Assembly (NCBI RefSeq): GCF_030463535.1 | Contig: NC_132894.1 | Location: 11,423,433 to 11,487,432, forward strand | Source: Salminus brasiliensis | Taxonomy: Eukaryota > Chordata > Actinopteri > Characiformes > Bryconidae | DNA: 64,000 nucleotides | Reading direction: 5' to 3' | Part shown: positions 46,053 through 64,000 of the stretch, piece after piece | Layout: each line of letters begins with the position of its first letter | Numbering within the stretch: the stretch's first letter is position 1 | Made by a program: the position numbers and the translations under genes | The notes under the pieces: generated by a model | Told to the model about the DNA's origin: nothing | Database searches by the model: none | Seen by the model: only the letters and a program-made list of their open reading frames with translations

Positions 46053-49000
46053 ATGTCTTTCATACCAGGACAACCTGTCACCGCTGTAGTGGTGAGTTTT
46101 TTAAGATAAACTGCAGAAAGTTTGCAGCTCTCAGCTCTCAGCTCCAGCTCAGTTATAACTGGCTACCGCGTATCCATTCGCCTCCCCCTCAAAGAACATT
46201 AGTAGGCTAAGCAAAGTAGCGAACCTAGCTAACGGGCTGTTTTGTCGTGTTTTGGAAACCACAATCTTGTAGTTGTTGTTGTTGTGTGTAAACTATGGAC
46301 TATGTGTGTTCTTGGATTTTGCAAGTTAGCTACTTCGGTTGCTTTGCGGAGTAACGTGACCCTGTGTAGTTATCTATCTACGTTAGCCAGCTAGCCAACC
46401 AGCCTTAGCTCGCTTTGTAACACGGGTTAGCGCCTGGTTAGCTCAAATATAAGCTAACTTTTCGTGGCTAATTTGAATGACGAAGCCGTCAGAAATTAGA
46501 CTCACTATCATGGTTGGGCTAGGTTAAAGAAACGGGGTTCTAGATATCCGTTTATTTAAATAAGGAGTCAGCAAGCAACTGTCCGCAGCAGTTAGATTGC
46601 TAGCTAGCAGCTAGCTAGCCAGGTCAGTGAGAGTCTCTATACGTAGCCAGCTGAGAGTAACTGTGGGGAAGAACTGCTCCCTTTTCTTATGAAAAAAGCA
46701 GCATCTTCTGGTAAATGGTAGCTAAGTCGAGTCAACGTGTAAATAGACCATTCATTAGTAAATTAGACGTACATTAGACGTCTAATTGCAGCATTACAGG
46801 TAAGGTTTAGGTGTGGCTTAGGTAGCTAGAGATAAATTACTCACAGGTATCTAGTGCTGTGTGTCCATATAAGGACAAGCAGAGAGGTAGGTGTTGAGGT
46901 TTGATGGTTTCACTATGCTGGTGATGAGCTGTAACTCTGTAACTGTTTTTTTTTCCTTCTGTGTTTCAGCAAAGAATTGAGATTCACAAACTGCGAGATG
47001 GTGATAATTTAATACTGGGTTTTAGCATTGGAGGAGGCATTGATCAAGACCCAGGTCAGAATCCATTCTCAGAGGACAAGACAGACAAGGTGAGGAGTCT
47101 CAGATACTGTCGCTGTCATGCATAAATGTTGTATCTTCATTTTTTCCCTCTTTATATCGTGTCCAAATTTCCATTGAAAGTTAAATATGTCCAGGACCCT
47201 ACCTGTTTTGCTCTATGTACATTTTTCTTCTGGATCCTGAATTACAAAGTCGTTAAGGAGTCAACATTTCAGTATTACTGCATGTAAGCTGCACTGAACT
47301 GAAATCATTAGACTTCAATGAACCACACAAACCAGCATGCTTTGCCAGTGTGGTAGTCCAGTGCTATTAGCAAGTTTAATTTCAGAAGCAGTTGTTTACC
47401 ATGCCAGTCTATCAAAATGACCAGCTTGACCAAACTGGTCAATCATATAGGAAACACTGATAGACCTGTTAAACCATCAAGACCAAGACCTGTTTTTACC
47501 AGCATAGGGTATGTTTTCTTCTGCATGAGCTTTTTAATCACATTGACCATGAAGAACCATTTTAGTATAACACTGAGATTACAGATTAGATGCTCGCAGA
47601 TAAACAGTAAGAAGGGATTTTTAATAATAGAGGATGAAGTCAAACCCATGTTACAATGGAAAAGCAAGGTCAAAACCATGAGAGAGGAAACCAACAATAT
47701 GGGCAAGGCAAGGCAGATGTATTTTTTGTATTTTTGGAGATACAGGGTTTTTGTCCAGCTTTGGCAGTATATTTATTGATTTATACATACTGAGTGATAT
47801 CTCTTTAAGAGTGGTCACCAGCTTCCTCCTCCAACGCTGTTCATTTAGCTAGTCAGTAATGGATCAGGTGTGCTTGTTTGGGTTAGAGGGTTAAGCTGTA
47901 CAGAAAGATAAAACTCCAGAAGCAGGGTTGGTGACTGCTGTTTTACAGCTTGACAATAAAGCTGTCTCTCATATTCTTGATGAATATTGTCTGCATTTTT
48001 TAAATCAGGGCATCTATGTCACAAGGGTGTCAAAGGGAGGACCAGCAGAAGTTGCAGGCCTCATGACTGGGGATAAAATAATGCAGGTAAGGAGACTGCG
48101 CAATGGATAATCCTTGTGACTACGGATCAGAAGACTCAAAGTTTGGCTTGGCTCCTTTAGGGCAGTGGTGGCTCAGATAGTCAGAGTGCTGGGTTACTGA
48201 TCACAGGGGTGTGGGTATGATGCTTATATGAGTATGCATCTACTTAACGGCCACTGTTTAGCCCTTGAACAAAGCCCTCCATTTCTCAGCTTACCCTGTG
48301 CTCCGACCCTGACTGGTTTTTATTCTAATTTAATGTTGTTGTGCTGTGTGTGTGTATGTGGCTTATTTATTGCCAGTTTCCTAAATGCATAATTGTATTT
48401 GTGGGTACACTGTTTACCCCTTTTTCTTTTAAAGTATTCTGTGAATCACTTTAAGCAGCATTTATGTATGGAAGCTGCTATACAAATAATGATTAATATT
48501 ATTTGTACTATTATTGTTATTATTATTATTATTATTATTATTAGCATTATTTTGAAAATAAACCACAAGAATAATAAAAGAATATATGTAAATGTAAGTA
48601 CAAAAATACACATACATTTGAAAAAATTCCTATTCACTTTTTGAAGTAGTTTCTTTTTTAGAATCTGGGTTGACCACCAGAGGCTGCTATCAACCTGCTG
48701 TTTGTTTTTCCACCTTTGATTTCAACTCTCAATATGATCGATCTATTAGGCCATTCAGTGGCACACACATGTGAAAGTTTACACTAGGTCAGATTCTACC
48801 CAGTCAGTTTGATGATCTTGAGGTAATTATACTGTTGCCCTAGCAGTAGGGCAGCGCTACATTCGCTACAGAAATGGTAAAACGAGACCCTCTGTGGAGA
48901 TGTATGAGGGGTGTATATGCCGTAGTTTATTTTTTATTTTTTATATTGATTTGTTACATTTTCCGGACTCAGCAAAATCGTTCACCCTTCAGTTTTATGT

Positions 49001-49598
49001 GAGTGTACCATTAACATAAACAAGACCACTTACTGTGTCACTCCATGTTGACACGTAGTTGTTGGGCTTTTTATTTCACCAAACCAAATGCAGGATAATG
49101 ATTGATGGATAGATTGGAGAAGTGTGATATTGTGAAGTAATAACTGCAAACATGTTAAGTCATATTTAAGAATTGCTACTTAAAGTTACTCAAGAAATCA
49201 AGTTACTGCACTGGAGTAAACAGGCCAGGAACCTGTTCATTTTATAAAAGGACATGCTGGGAAAATTCTTTTCTTATTTAAAGGTGCACCAAAGCTTGGC
49301 TTACTTAATCCTTAATCTCAAACAATTCAGTTGTCTGGATAGGTTGTAACAGTTACCCCAGTTTTCATTAGACTTTTCTGTAACTGTGATTGTGTCTAAA
49401 GTATAGTGCCATATTAATGGTGAATAATTTCTCGAATCCTCTGTATGTCTATTACAGGTGAACGGCTGGGATATGACCATGGTGACTCATGACCAAGCGC
49501 GCAAAAGGCTAACAAAAAAGAATGAAGATGTAGTCAGGCTACTGGTGACCAGAAAATCTCTGCAGGATGCGGTTAGACATTCCAAGATGCCACACTAA
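46053..49598 (+). CDS. tax1bp3: Tax1-binding protein 3 (TIP-1), single PDZ domain
   Basis: Small cytosolic protein consisting almost entirely of one PDZ domain. In mammals it binds C-terminal PDZ ligands (for example beta-catenin and rhotekin) and antagonises larger PDZ scaffolds. Exons: 46053-46091, 46970-47089, 48009-48086 and 49458-49598. All are GT-AG, phase 0, giving 378 nt and 125 aa (human 124). It starts MSFIPGQPVTAVV, as in human apart from one or two residues. The carboxylate-binding loop is ILGF at 28-31, followed by SIGGGIDQDP; QNPFSEDKTDKGIYVTRVS and VNGWDMTMVTHDQARKRLT are near-identical to the mammalian protein. The C-terminus (KSLQDAVRHSKMPH) diverges slightly. Intron 1 is AT-rich with many GCTAGC/TTAGCT words. 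Confidence 0.97.
47400..47525. repeat. Dispersed repeat related to 200-530, inverted
   Basis: ATGACCAGCTTGACCAAACT and ACCAGCATAGGGTATGTTTT share words with the left-edge repeat, the latter as a reverse complement. It lies in tax1bp3 intron 2. Confidence 0.5.
48163..48545 (+). repeat. tRNA-derived SINE with (ATT)n tail
   Basis: GGGCAGTGGTGGCTCAGATA resembles the A-box start of a tRNA-derived SINE. About 50 bases on, GGTGTGGGTATGATGCT is a decayed B box (GGTTCGATTCC type). The right part, with GCTGCTATACAAATAATGAT and a run of ATT triplets to about 48542, resembles a SINE/LINE-type tail. It lies in tax1bp3 intron 3. Confidence 0.65.
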
Positions 49599-50519
49599 TA
49601 GATATCTGAAACACACTCCGTTGAATGTCATCTGATAATCATGCAACAGAATGTGCTTTTTCATTTATACTGTAAACCAATGAAGCCAAAGAACAACAGC
49701 GAGCTATCATCTTGAAGATGGACTGACTATTTTTATTTGGAGTGATTTTTCCAGACACAGCTGAAGCCTAGGGACACGTTTAAATACAGTGGGTCTTTCC
49801 TGCAGCTGTATTTTGTTATGGTGGTGCTTATATCAGGATTTCTCTGCACAGTATAAAAACCCAAATCACTTTTGCATTCCATTGATTTTCAGTTTCATAG
49901 GGCTGATTTTCAGCCTTTTCAGGAACAGTTCCGCATATTCAACACTAATGGTAAACTAATAACAAGTATAGCAGCAGCGTTACAGCGACAATATGGATAC
50001 AGTTGATTGTGAGTGATATGATGACTTATTAATGCAACCTCTCATGATATAACACTCAAACATATTCAGTCATTAATTGCAAAATTGAGTTATACACAGC
50101 TAAACCTAAAACACTTATCAGTCATTACCTTCAGTGCCGATTGTTTCTTTTTTTTTTTTTAGACTTTTAGACTGATTTTGAGTAATGCCAAGGAATGTGT
50201 GTATCAATTCTACTTAAAGACCACTAATTTTTTCTTTTATTTTTTTTACGGGATGCCTTTATCTTATGCATATACTACTTGTCTGCCTGTTTGTCCTTTT
50301 TGTTAATTCCTAATCTCTGCTACCAAATTAACATGATTGTTTCTCTTTATTGCCTGTCACTGAAAGAAGAACATAAACATTTTTTTGTGACACAGTAAAA
50401 ACACTGTTTGTATTTGATTTTTTACAACCCCCCCCCCCCCCAACGATTTTCTACACTGTTTTTGATTGATTTTGGCATGCGACTGTACAAAAATCTGTAT
50501 ATTTTTTTCCACTTAAAGA

Positions 50520-50525
50520 AATAAA
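50520..50525 (+). terminator. tax1bp3: Polyadenylation signal of tax1bp3
   Basis: AATAAA about 920 bases after the stop codon, preceded by a T-rich stretch; the intervening DNA has no competing canonical signal that I noticed. A C13 run lies at about 50429-50441 within this 3' UTR. Confidence 0.5.
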
Positions 50526-52500
50526 AATCATTATTAGTCTGTTATGTGTCACCTATGGTGTATTAACACCCATTATCACAGTTAGTCATACCATACCATG
50601 GGTATGGTACAATTCAGAAACTAAGAGACCACCAGAAAATTTAGAGAAATATTCCTTCAGCTGTTCCACGTTTGTATTTGCTGTCATGGATCTAATTTTG
50701 GCCTCTGTGGCGTCTTCATGTGCGGCTGAAAGTAATCAGGTGACATTTCAAAGCATCAAATCTATTTGACCTGACCTTTCACTGTTTGCTCAGTCATTTC
50801 AGTACGGCAAGGTCCTTCACTTTCATCTCTTAATGTAGCTATAGGCATTCTCCTTTTGTCACACTCGTAAGTTTAAACCTTTTACTGCCACTCTGTGGTC
50901 TACTTGGATAAAAGCAGCAATGTATTACATTATAATACACTCTTCGCTATTTTATTTGATCTCTTTTAAAAGAGATGCAAAATGAACTTGAATAATTTGT
51001 AATTAATAAAATTGCAATTACTGTTTTGCAGAGTACCTAAACCTAAATTACCTTTCTCTAAGAGAAATAAATCATTATGAAATATTAATCATTTATTAAG
51101 GACTGACCTAATGTGTGCATTCATGTGTATATATATCACTATGTCAGTTGGACTGCCCTTCACGCAATCACTTGTGCGTTTATAAAGTATAATATAACAG
51201 CTGATTACTGGCAACTTGAATACATATAACAAAACCTCCATATAAACTCTTACTGTAAAGGCGAATTCTATGTTAAAAAATGTACATAATTCAGTCAACT
51301 AGACATCAGTTAGGCTGTATTACGCTGTTCTAGAGAAATGTACCATAAACAACTGTGCCTCTGTTGAAACGAGATGCATTCAATGCGTTTAATCTAAAAT
51401 TGAGGTAAAAAAAAAAATTATTACACCAAATGGCTACAAATACTGTCCGATGCCTGACACATTTTTACAATAATTGTAAAAATTGAGAGAAGATTGTCTA
51501 AAAATGATTTTTTTTGGTATGTCCTTGACATAGATTACTTACACAAAGACACGTTTTGCTTTTTTCTGAAACAAAGGGGTTATTATTGCACATATCTAGT
51601 CAAAAATATACACATTCACACGATTGATTAAGTTGTGCTATACAATAGGAAAGTTCAAGGAGAATATCCGAGAATGACGATGGTATGATGGTTGCTAAAT
51701 TTTTTTGGGGTCAATAAAGAATCTATCTAGATCTATATCTAGATTCTGAAATGTTGGTTTTGATTAATCGCCCAGCATTTTTCCTATTCTTCAGCAGACA
51801 TGTCCACAGTATTCCATATGTCCAAAGGTTTGTTAATATAATCTCAGTGAAAACACGTTAGTAGTAACAGATTTTATAGACTTTATAGTAATTTATAGAA
51901 TGTGTCTATGTTCTTTCTAGTTTTTATGCATAAAAAACAGTAGTATGTATAAAAAGGAGTAGAGCACTCGTTTGTAGTTGTCATTAAGGTCCGTTGCTAT
52001 GTTGATCTGTAGAGCTTCAGAAAGAGTGGAAAATGTACAAGAGAAAGTAATCAGTGTATTAACTGCACAGACTGCACTCAACACGTATGCATGTAAGTCA
52101 TGCATTAGTCGTAGCAAGAATGCATAATTACTACAGCTAAATGTAGATCATACATGCTCTACACCTCCCACACGTTGGCAGGTTCATTGTGTTTCCATAG
52201 TGATACAATCTGTTACCATCACTTTCCATAGATGATGTGAGCCTTATGGCGAGTGCATGGCAAGCCACTAGAGAAAGCTTGGGGATTCTGTGTGGATCTG
52301 AGATGCATGTAGCTCATGTAGCTCAAGGCTTTATTTAAGTAAGCTTGCTCCTCGTGACCTGATGGATAGTGTAAGGGAACCTTTTAATGTAGTGAAAGGC
52401 TCTTTTAACTGTAGTTCCCATGTACTTTACAAAAATGATTCACACAAACCACTCACTTTAAGGTTTTTTAGGAATCCAAAAGTGGCTCTTATATAGCTGC
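50526..52500. other. Intergenic, no gene seen
   Basis: AT-rich DNA between tax1bp3 and the transposon relic. A 9-bp-stem palindrome (TACCATACC-ATG-GGTATGGTA) is at 50589-50609. AAGG(G/C)AACC/GGCTCTTT repeat words appear at 52370-52500. Confidence 0.55.
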
Positions 52501-52504
52501 AAAC

Positions 52505-53192
52505 TGAATTATTCAACCCCTGTTGTGTTTGCTTTCAACCTTTTCAAACTTTCAAAGTTTCATTCAACACAAAATGACACTTTTAATGACTACTGCAGTC
52601 TCAGAATTATTCAACCCCCCTGAATAGAATCCCCCAGATCTCATAAGACCACAGATTTGCAGGACAAGCCCTGGACTAGCTATGGGTTTGTTGACTGGGA
52701 GATTTGATTGCATGTTGGAAATATGGCCAAGTCAAGAGAGTTGTCCAAAAGGTCCAGAGATCACTGCCTTACACAAACAAGTAAAAAAAATTATAAGAGA
52801 GCAAAGGCATTGAATCTAAATCCCAAGCATTCCTCAAAGTCCACCAAGACTTAGTTTTAGAATAAGTCCTGGAAGATTCTGGAGTGGCCATCAGAGTTGG
52901 CCGACTTGAACCCCATAGAAAATCTTCGGTGAAACTTGAAGAAGGCAGTTGCAGCAGCAAACCTAAGAATATTAGTGAACTGGAGGTCATTGCCCATAAG
53001 CTAAGATTCTTTAGGAATGCTGCCAGAAGCTGGTGTCACATTTGCTGCAGGTCATAACAGCAGAAGCTCTACCAAGTACTAAAGTACATGCTTTTTGACA
53101 ATCTGAGCACACCTGATGCTACTAATTGAAGCTGTTTTTGCAAATCTGTGCTCTTATGAGGGATTCTATGCAGGTGGTTGAATAATTTGGAA
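52505..53192 (+). mobile_element. Decayed Tc1/mariner-like transposon relic
   Basis: AATTATTCAACCCC at the left (about 52509) recurs inverted as GGTTGAATAATTTGG at the right (about 53177), and again directly inside at 52606. On the plus strand near 52880-52950 the translation includes a catalytic-domain relic of the form ADLNPIEN(L) followed by lysine-rich sequence, typical of DD(E/D) transposases. Frameshifts and stops abound. About 0.7 kb, so internally deleted. Confidence 0.7.
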
Positions 53193-54744
53193 ATCACTTG
53201 TTCTGTTAGTTGTGTTAAGACATTTAAATTGGTCTTGTCTATTTGGTTTACTGCAAACAGCTGAAATTTGCAATGGGATTTGTTCAATTCGATTGCAAAT
53301 GTATGTTTTTTCTATTGCAGCAAAGACCCTTTATTTTTAAGAAGGGTTGCTTCAAATTTAACCTTGCGGTTATGCCCAAAATATTGGACAGGATTTATAT
53401 TAATTTCTACTACTTTTGGAAGCTGGGTGATATATAAGCTTCTATTACATGCTAGCTTGTCCATTTTTGTTGTTTTTTACTTTTTGACATAATTTGAATC
53501 TGGCAGTTATTCTTTACATTGTAACTTAATATACCAATAAATGGACCAAAAGAAATGCTCCAGAATTATATTAAACATTTTACCTTGACCTCCAAAGATA
53601 AGAAGGTTTTTCATTATCCTTCCTAAGTTTCCCAGTATGGAGATACAATGTATAAAAGTCATGATAGCTTTGTAGCTCTAAAACAACATAAGCAAACATG
53701 CCTTATATAACTGCATGCATAGATATTGGGGCAGTAAAATAAAAGTTTAAATATCACCTTTTAATTATGCATAAGCTTTGCCATACAAGATAAACTATGT
53801 TGAAGTGATATCAGTTTTGTGTTATTATCACAGTTTTGTTGATATACGTACTGAAATTTATTTAAAGTCAATTAAAGCTATATTGTATATTATGTCATTT
53901 GGTATTTGGTATTTGGTCACATACCCTTTCCACGCAACCATGATGAAACAGTGGCATTCTTAAGGCCTTAGTTTGTTCCTCAGTTGGGTCAAATAAATAA
54001 AAAGTAAATGTAAAGGGTATAAAGATGTTAAGTATTTGTTTGCATGCCCCTCACATGCAGTGACTAGCTCAGGGCTGCAAGCTATTGATATCACCAGGCC
54101 CCTGATATCTATTCTTGAGCAGCTCGGCCAAACCTTAACGGCTGCTTCGTTCATTTGTTATTTTTGGATTGTCGTCTTGCTGCATTATGAACTTTTGTCC
54201 AATGAGTTTGAGGATGGACGGCAATATGTTTCTGTGTTATCATCACCTAAATGATCACTGAAGATCAGAAATGCAAGTCAGGATACAGCCTTTCTCTATA
54301 CCTTTCCCTTTTAGCACTGTTTTCCTCACATCTGTCTATAACTTAGTTCAAGAACTCGTCTGGCACATAGATGTCTACAAACCATAAATAGTTTAACTTC
54401 AATATTAATATTGATTCCATCATGAAAATTGTTGAGATAGACATAACAATAACTTAGCTCTGGTTACTAATTGGTTGACAGAATGTTTACTTACTAAACT
54501 TTAGGCAACTAGTTTATTTAATGGGACTTCAAATACCACATTATGTACAACTTAAACCCCCCTAAAATAATATTTCTAGACGTGTTAGGTTAAGTAGGTT
54601 AAATGTATCAACATATCAAAATCAAAAGACAATTCTGGACACAATGAGAAAGAAAGTTATTGGAATTAGGAAATGTGGAAAACAATTACAAGGGTTTGTA
54701 AAGCTTGGAGACTCCAGAGAAAACATAACACAGTAATGACTCAT
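53193..54744. other. Intergenic, no gene seen
   Basis: AT-rich, with several short open frames on both strands that do not resemble any protein family. Small direct repeats (GGTATTTGGTATTTGGT near 53900) only. Confidence 0.6.
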
Positions 54745-56182
54745 CAAATCACAGAAGAACCAAGAAGAACATGTAAGGAACTGGAGTCACAAAAGAACCA
54801 AAGGAACATGTAATGAACAGTCACAAAAGATCCAAAGGAACATGCAATGAACAGTCACAAAAGAACTAAGAACATTCAATGACTCACAAAAGAGTCACAA
54901 AAGAACCATGAGGAACATGTAAGGAACTGGAGTCACAAAAGAACCATGAGGAACATGTAAGGAACTGCAGTCACAAAAGAACCATGAGGAACATGTAAAG
55001 AACTGCTGGCACAAAAGAACCATGAGGAACATGTAAGGAACTGCAGTCACAAAAGAACCATGAGGAACATGTAAGGAACTGCAGTCACAAAAGAACCATG
55101 AGGAACATGTAAGGAACTGCAGTCACAAAAGAACCATGAGGAACATATAAGGAACTGCAGTCACAAAAGAACCATGAGGAACATGTAAAGAACTGCAGTC
55201 ACAAAAGATCCAAAGGAACATGCAATGAACAGTCACAAAAGAACTAAGAACATTCAATGACTCACAAAAGAGTCACAAAAGAACCATGAGGAACATGTAA
55301 GGAACTGCAGTCACAAAAGAACCATGAGGAACATGTAAGGAACTGCAGTCACAAAAGAACCATGAGGAACATGTAAAGAACTGCAGTCACAAAAGAACCA
55401 TGAGGAACATGTAAAGAACTGCAGTCACAAAAGAACCATGAGGAACATGTAAAGAACTGCAGTCACAAAAGAACCATGAGGAACATGTAAAGAACTGCAG
55501 TCACAAAAGAACCATGAGGAACATGTAAGGAACTGCAGTTACAAAAGATCCAAAGGAACATGCAATGAACAGTCACAAAAGAACTAAGAACATTCAATGA
55601 CTCACAAAAGAGTCACAAAAGAACCATGAGGAACATGTAAGGAACTGGAGTCACAAAAGAACCATGAGGAACATGTAAGGAACTGCTGGCACAAAAGAAC
55701 CATGAGGAACATGTAAGGAACTGCAGTCACAAAAGAACCATGAGGAACATGTAAGGAACTGCTGGCACAAAAGAACCATGAGGAACATGTAAGGAACTGC
55801 AGTCACAAAAGAACCATGAGGAACATGTAAAGAACTGCAGTCACAAAAGAACCATGAGGAACATGTAAGGAACTGCAGTCACAAAAGAACCATGAGGAAC
55901 ATGTAAGGAACTGCAGTCACAAAAGAACCATGAGGAACATGTAAAGAACTGCAGTCACAAAAGAACCATGAGGAACATATAAGGAACTGCAGTCACAAAA
56001 GAACCATGAGGAACATATAAGGAACTGCAGTCACAAAAGAACCATGAGGAACATATAAGGAACTGCAGTCACAAAAGAACCATGAGGAACATATAAGGAA
56101 CTGCAGTCACAAAAGAACCATGAGGAACATGTAAAGAACTGCAGTCACAAAAGAACCATGAGGAACATGTAAGGAACTGCTG
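54745..56182. repeat. 38-bp-unit minisatellite with higher-order structure
   Basis: The unit is GGAACTGCAGTCACAAAAGA followed by ACCATGAGGAACATGTAA (38 bases), repeated about 35 times over 1.4 kb. Variants occur (TGGAG or TGCTGG for TGCAG; ATATAA for ATGTAA). A distinct variant block beginning GATCCAAAGGAACATGCAAT and running through AACATTCAATGACTCACAAA occurs three times, at 54829, 55207 and 55547. The spacings of 378 and 340 bases differ by exactly one 38-base unit. Every unit has stops in all sensible frames, so it is not coding. Confidence 0.97.
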
Positions 56183-56960
56183 GTTTTGGTCGTCTCAGAT
56201 AAGGTTAGCAAAAAGGATGCCCATTGTAGAGTCACAAAGTTACAAACCACTGCTAACCAGGAGGATCATCAACCAGGAGGCAGTGACCACTGTGTAGTAT
56301 AGCTCTCCAGAATCAACACAAATATAACATCTGCAATGAAGTGGAACGTGTTACACCTCTGAGTAAAATACGTTCAATTCATTTGCTGATTTCAGCTTAT
56401 TTAAAAGCAGAAAATCTCAAATCTAATCCTGAATGTTCATGAAGCTAGTTTTTTGAAGTGCTGTAACATCGCATGTAGCACAGCAGCCCGTAGGGAAGGT
56501 TTTTTTTTTGAATCCACACCATTGGGAATCTCATATAACGGGCCTTAAGACTTTGCGTAGGCGGGTGAGTGGGCAGATGGGGGGTCCAGGGTCATTAATT
56601 CATGAACCCTCTCAGCTACAGCGGCTGGACCTTAAGGAGAGCGTGGAGGTTGGTTGTCATGGTAATGGATGATGGTAGTATGTTTTCCCCTCTCTGGCCC
56701 CATAAGCACAGTAATACATTAGTGATTGTCCTTCCAGCAAATGCACTCATTCTGAGAAAGGTACTACATAGCCTGCTCCATAAACAGCAAACCGGTGTTC
56801 CTCTCCGTACTACAAGTGAACCGCCTCCTAAAAGCTAGTTACTACTACTAACAGGCTCCCCCCCCCTTGTCTAACGGCAGCAGGTGGCTTTTCTTCTCGC
56901 CTTGAGAATCCTTAACCTCCTCTTCCCACGCAAACCTCTGCTCGCTCGTTTTCTCCACAG

Positions 56961-57091
56961 GCTTCACAAACCGCGGACAGTCTGTTATTGGCGAAGTCAC
57001 ACAGGAAGGCTTACTGCGGCGACTTCAGGCTACTTCGGTTAGCGTCTCTGAGGTGAAGACTTTCAACCGACCGTGGGTCACCTCCAGCAAG
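56961..57091 (+). other. slc1a6: Probable first or 5' exon of the slc1a6 transcript
   Basis: It is bounded by TTCTCCACAG and AAG|GTAGGT and is locally richer in CpG and G+C (AACCGCGGACAGTCTG, CTGCGGCGACTTCAG). It may be a spliced 5' exon or contain the start of transcription. One frame is open throughout and remains open into the next exon (57652) and exon 3, but it contains no ATG before 57685 and an in-frame TGA lies a little upstream, so untranslated status is more likely. Confidence 0.45.
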
Positions 57092-57684
57092 GTAGGTGTA
57101 CATTTCTAAAACTAACCGCTCCAAATGTTTCTACATATTTTACAACACTTGCATTTTACAACACAAGCTAGCCAGTCTCCTGTATTTCACATGAGCTGTA
57201 TTTTTAACCCCCCTAAAATCCCACTGTTCAGATGAAAGCAGCCTCAGCTGAGCTCAGATGCTGCAGTTTCGGCAAAGGAGCTCCACACACTGCTGTTCAC
57301 TATGTATGTTGAGGAGCTGCTATTTCAGGAGTTTTGTTGGAAAGTGGTGAGGTAGGGGGGCAAGATCAGAATTCCAGGCTTTGTAGTGTGCTGCCCTTTT
57401 TAACACTGACCCTAGAGCAGTTTTGTCGTTGCTCATTGTGTTAGGGCTAGGATTTAAAAACAGGTGCCCCTGGTCCACGGCCAGTGTGCCCCAGACTGAT
57501 GCCCAGCGTGTGCTCATGGGGAGGGAGCACTAGCCCTGTGAAGGTCAGTACAGGGGAGATGACACACTGTTTCATGTTCAGTAAAGTGTGGTCAGTGGTC
57601 AGTTCTCAGCCTCAAGCTCCTGTGTGAAGGTTCAAGGCTTTTCTTTCCCAGACTGAGAAGAGACAGAAACTACTTAAGCTAATA

Positions 57685-64000
<6,316 letters not shown>

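Noticed and set aside
48393-48644. 83-residue open frame with poly-Ile
   Set aside because: It is a translation of the (ATT)n tail of a SINE in tax1bp3 intron 3.
53243-53492. Overlapping 64- and 74-residue open frames
   Set aside because: AT-rich sequence downstream of a transposon relic, with no recognisable motif or splice context.
54745-56182. CRISPR-like appearance of regularly spaced repeats
   Set aside because: The units are contiguous with no unique spacers, in a vertebrate genome; this is a minisatellite.

Overview
This is ordinary nuclear DNA of a ray-finned fish. The evidence is intron-rich vertebrate genes with GT-AG splicing, Tc1-type transposons, tRNA-derived SINE fragments and long AT, CA and GA microsatellites. 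Five genes can be read by exon-by-exon translation with matching splice phases. All homology calls come from recognising the translated protein; no database was searched, so the exact species is not assigned.

Layout. About 1.9-7.8 kb, minus strand: babam1 (MERIT40), complete coding sequence in 8 exons (364 aa). About 9.8-23.5 kb, plus strand: ushbp1 (the MCC-like Usher 1C binding protein), 14 coding exons (663 aa), diverging from babam1 across a roughly 2 kb intergenic stretch. About 35.0-42.1 kb, plus: nr2f6 (COUP-TF family orphan nuclear receptor), 4 coding exons and 404 aa. About 46.1-49.6 kb, plus: tax1bp3 (TIP-1, a one-PDZ-domain protein), 4 exons and 125 aa. About 57.0 kb to the right edge, plus: an excitatory amino acid transporter, most likely slc1a6 (EAAT4), with 5' exons and eight core coding exons; its last exon or exons lie outside the window.

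The babam1-ushbp1-nr2f6 order, with babam1 and ushbp1 head to head, is the same as in the human 19p13.11 block, which supports the three identifications. The five genes do not form a pathway. They act in DNA repair and deubiquitination (babam1), PDZ-linked scaffolding (ushbp1, tax1bp3), transcription (nr2f6) and glutamate uptake (slc1a6).

Between genes the window holds a Tc1-type element with long inverted repeats and a decayed transposase (11.8-13.1 kb), a second decayed Tc1/mariner-like relic (52.5-53.2 kb), a near-perfect 97-bp-arm hairpin (6.4-6.6 kb), several copies of a short TIR element family, a 1.4 kb 38-bp-unit minisatellite with higher-order structure (54.7-56.2 kb) and many microsatellites. 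I see no new gene system. The most checkable oddities are the minisatellite, the hairpin, a probable GC-AG intron in ushbp1, a 25-nt microexon in babam1, and an open frame running into the 5' exons of the transporter.
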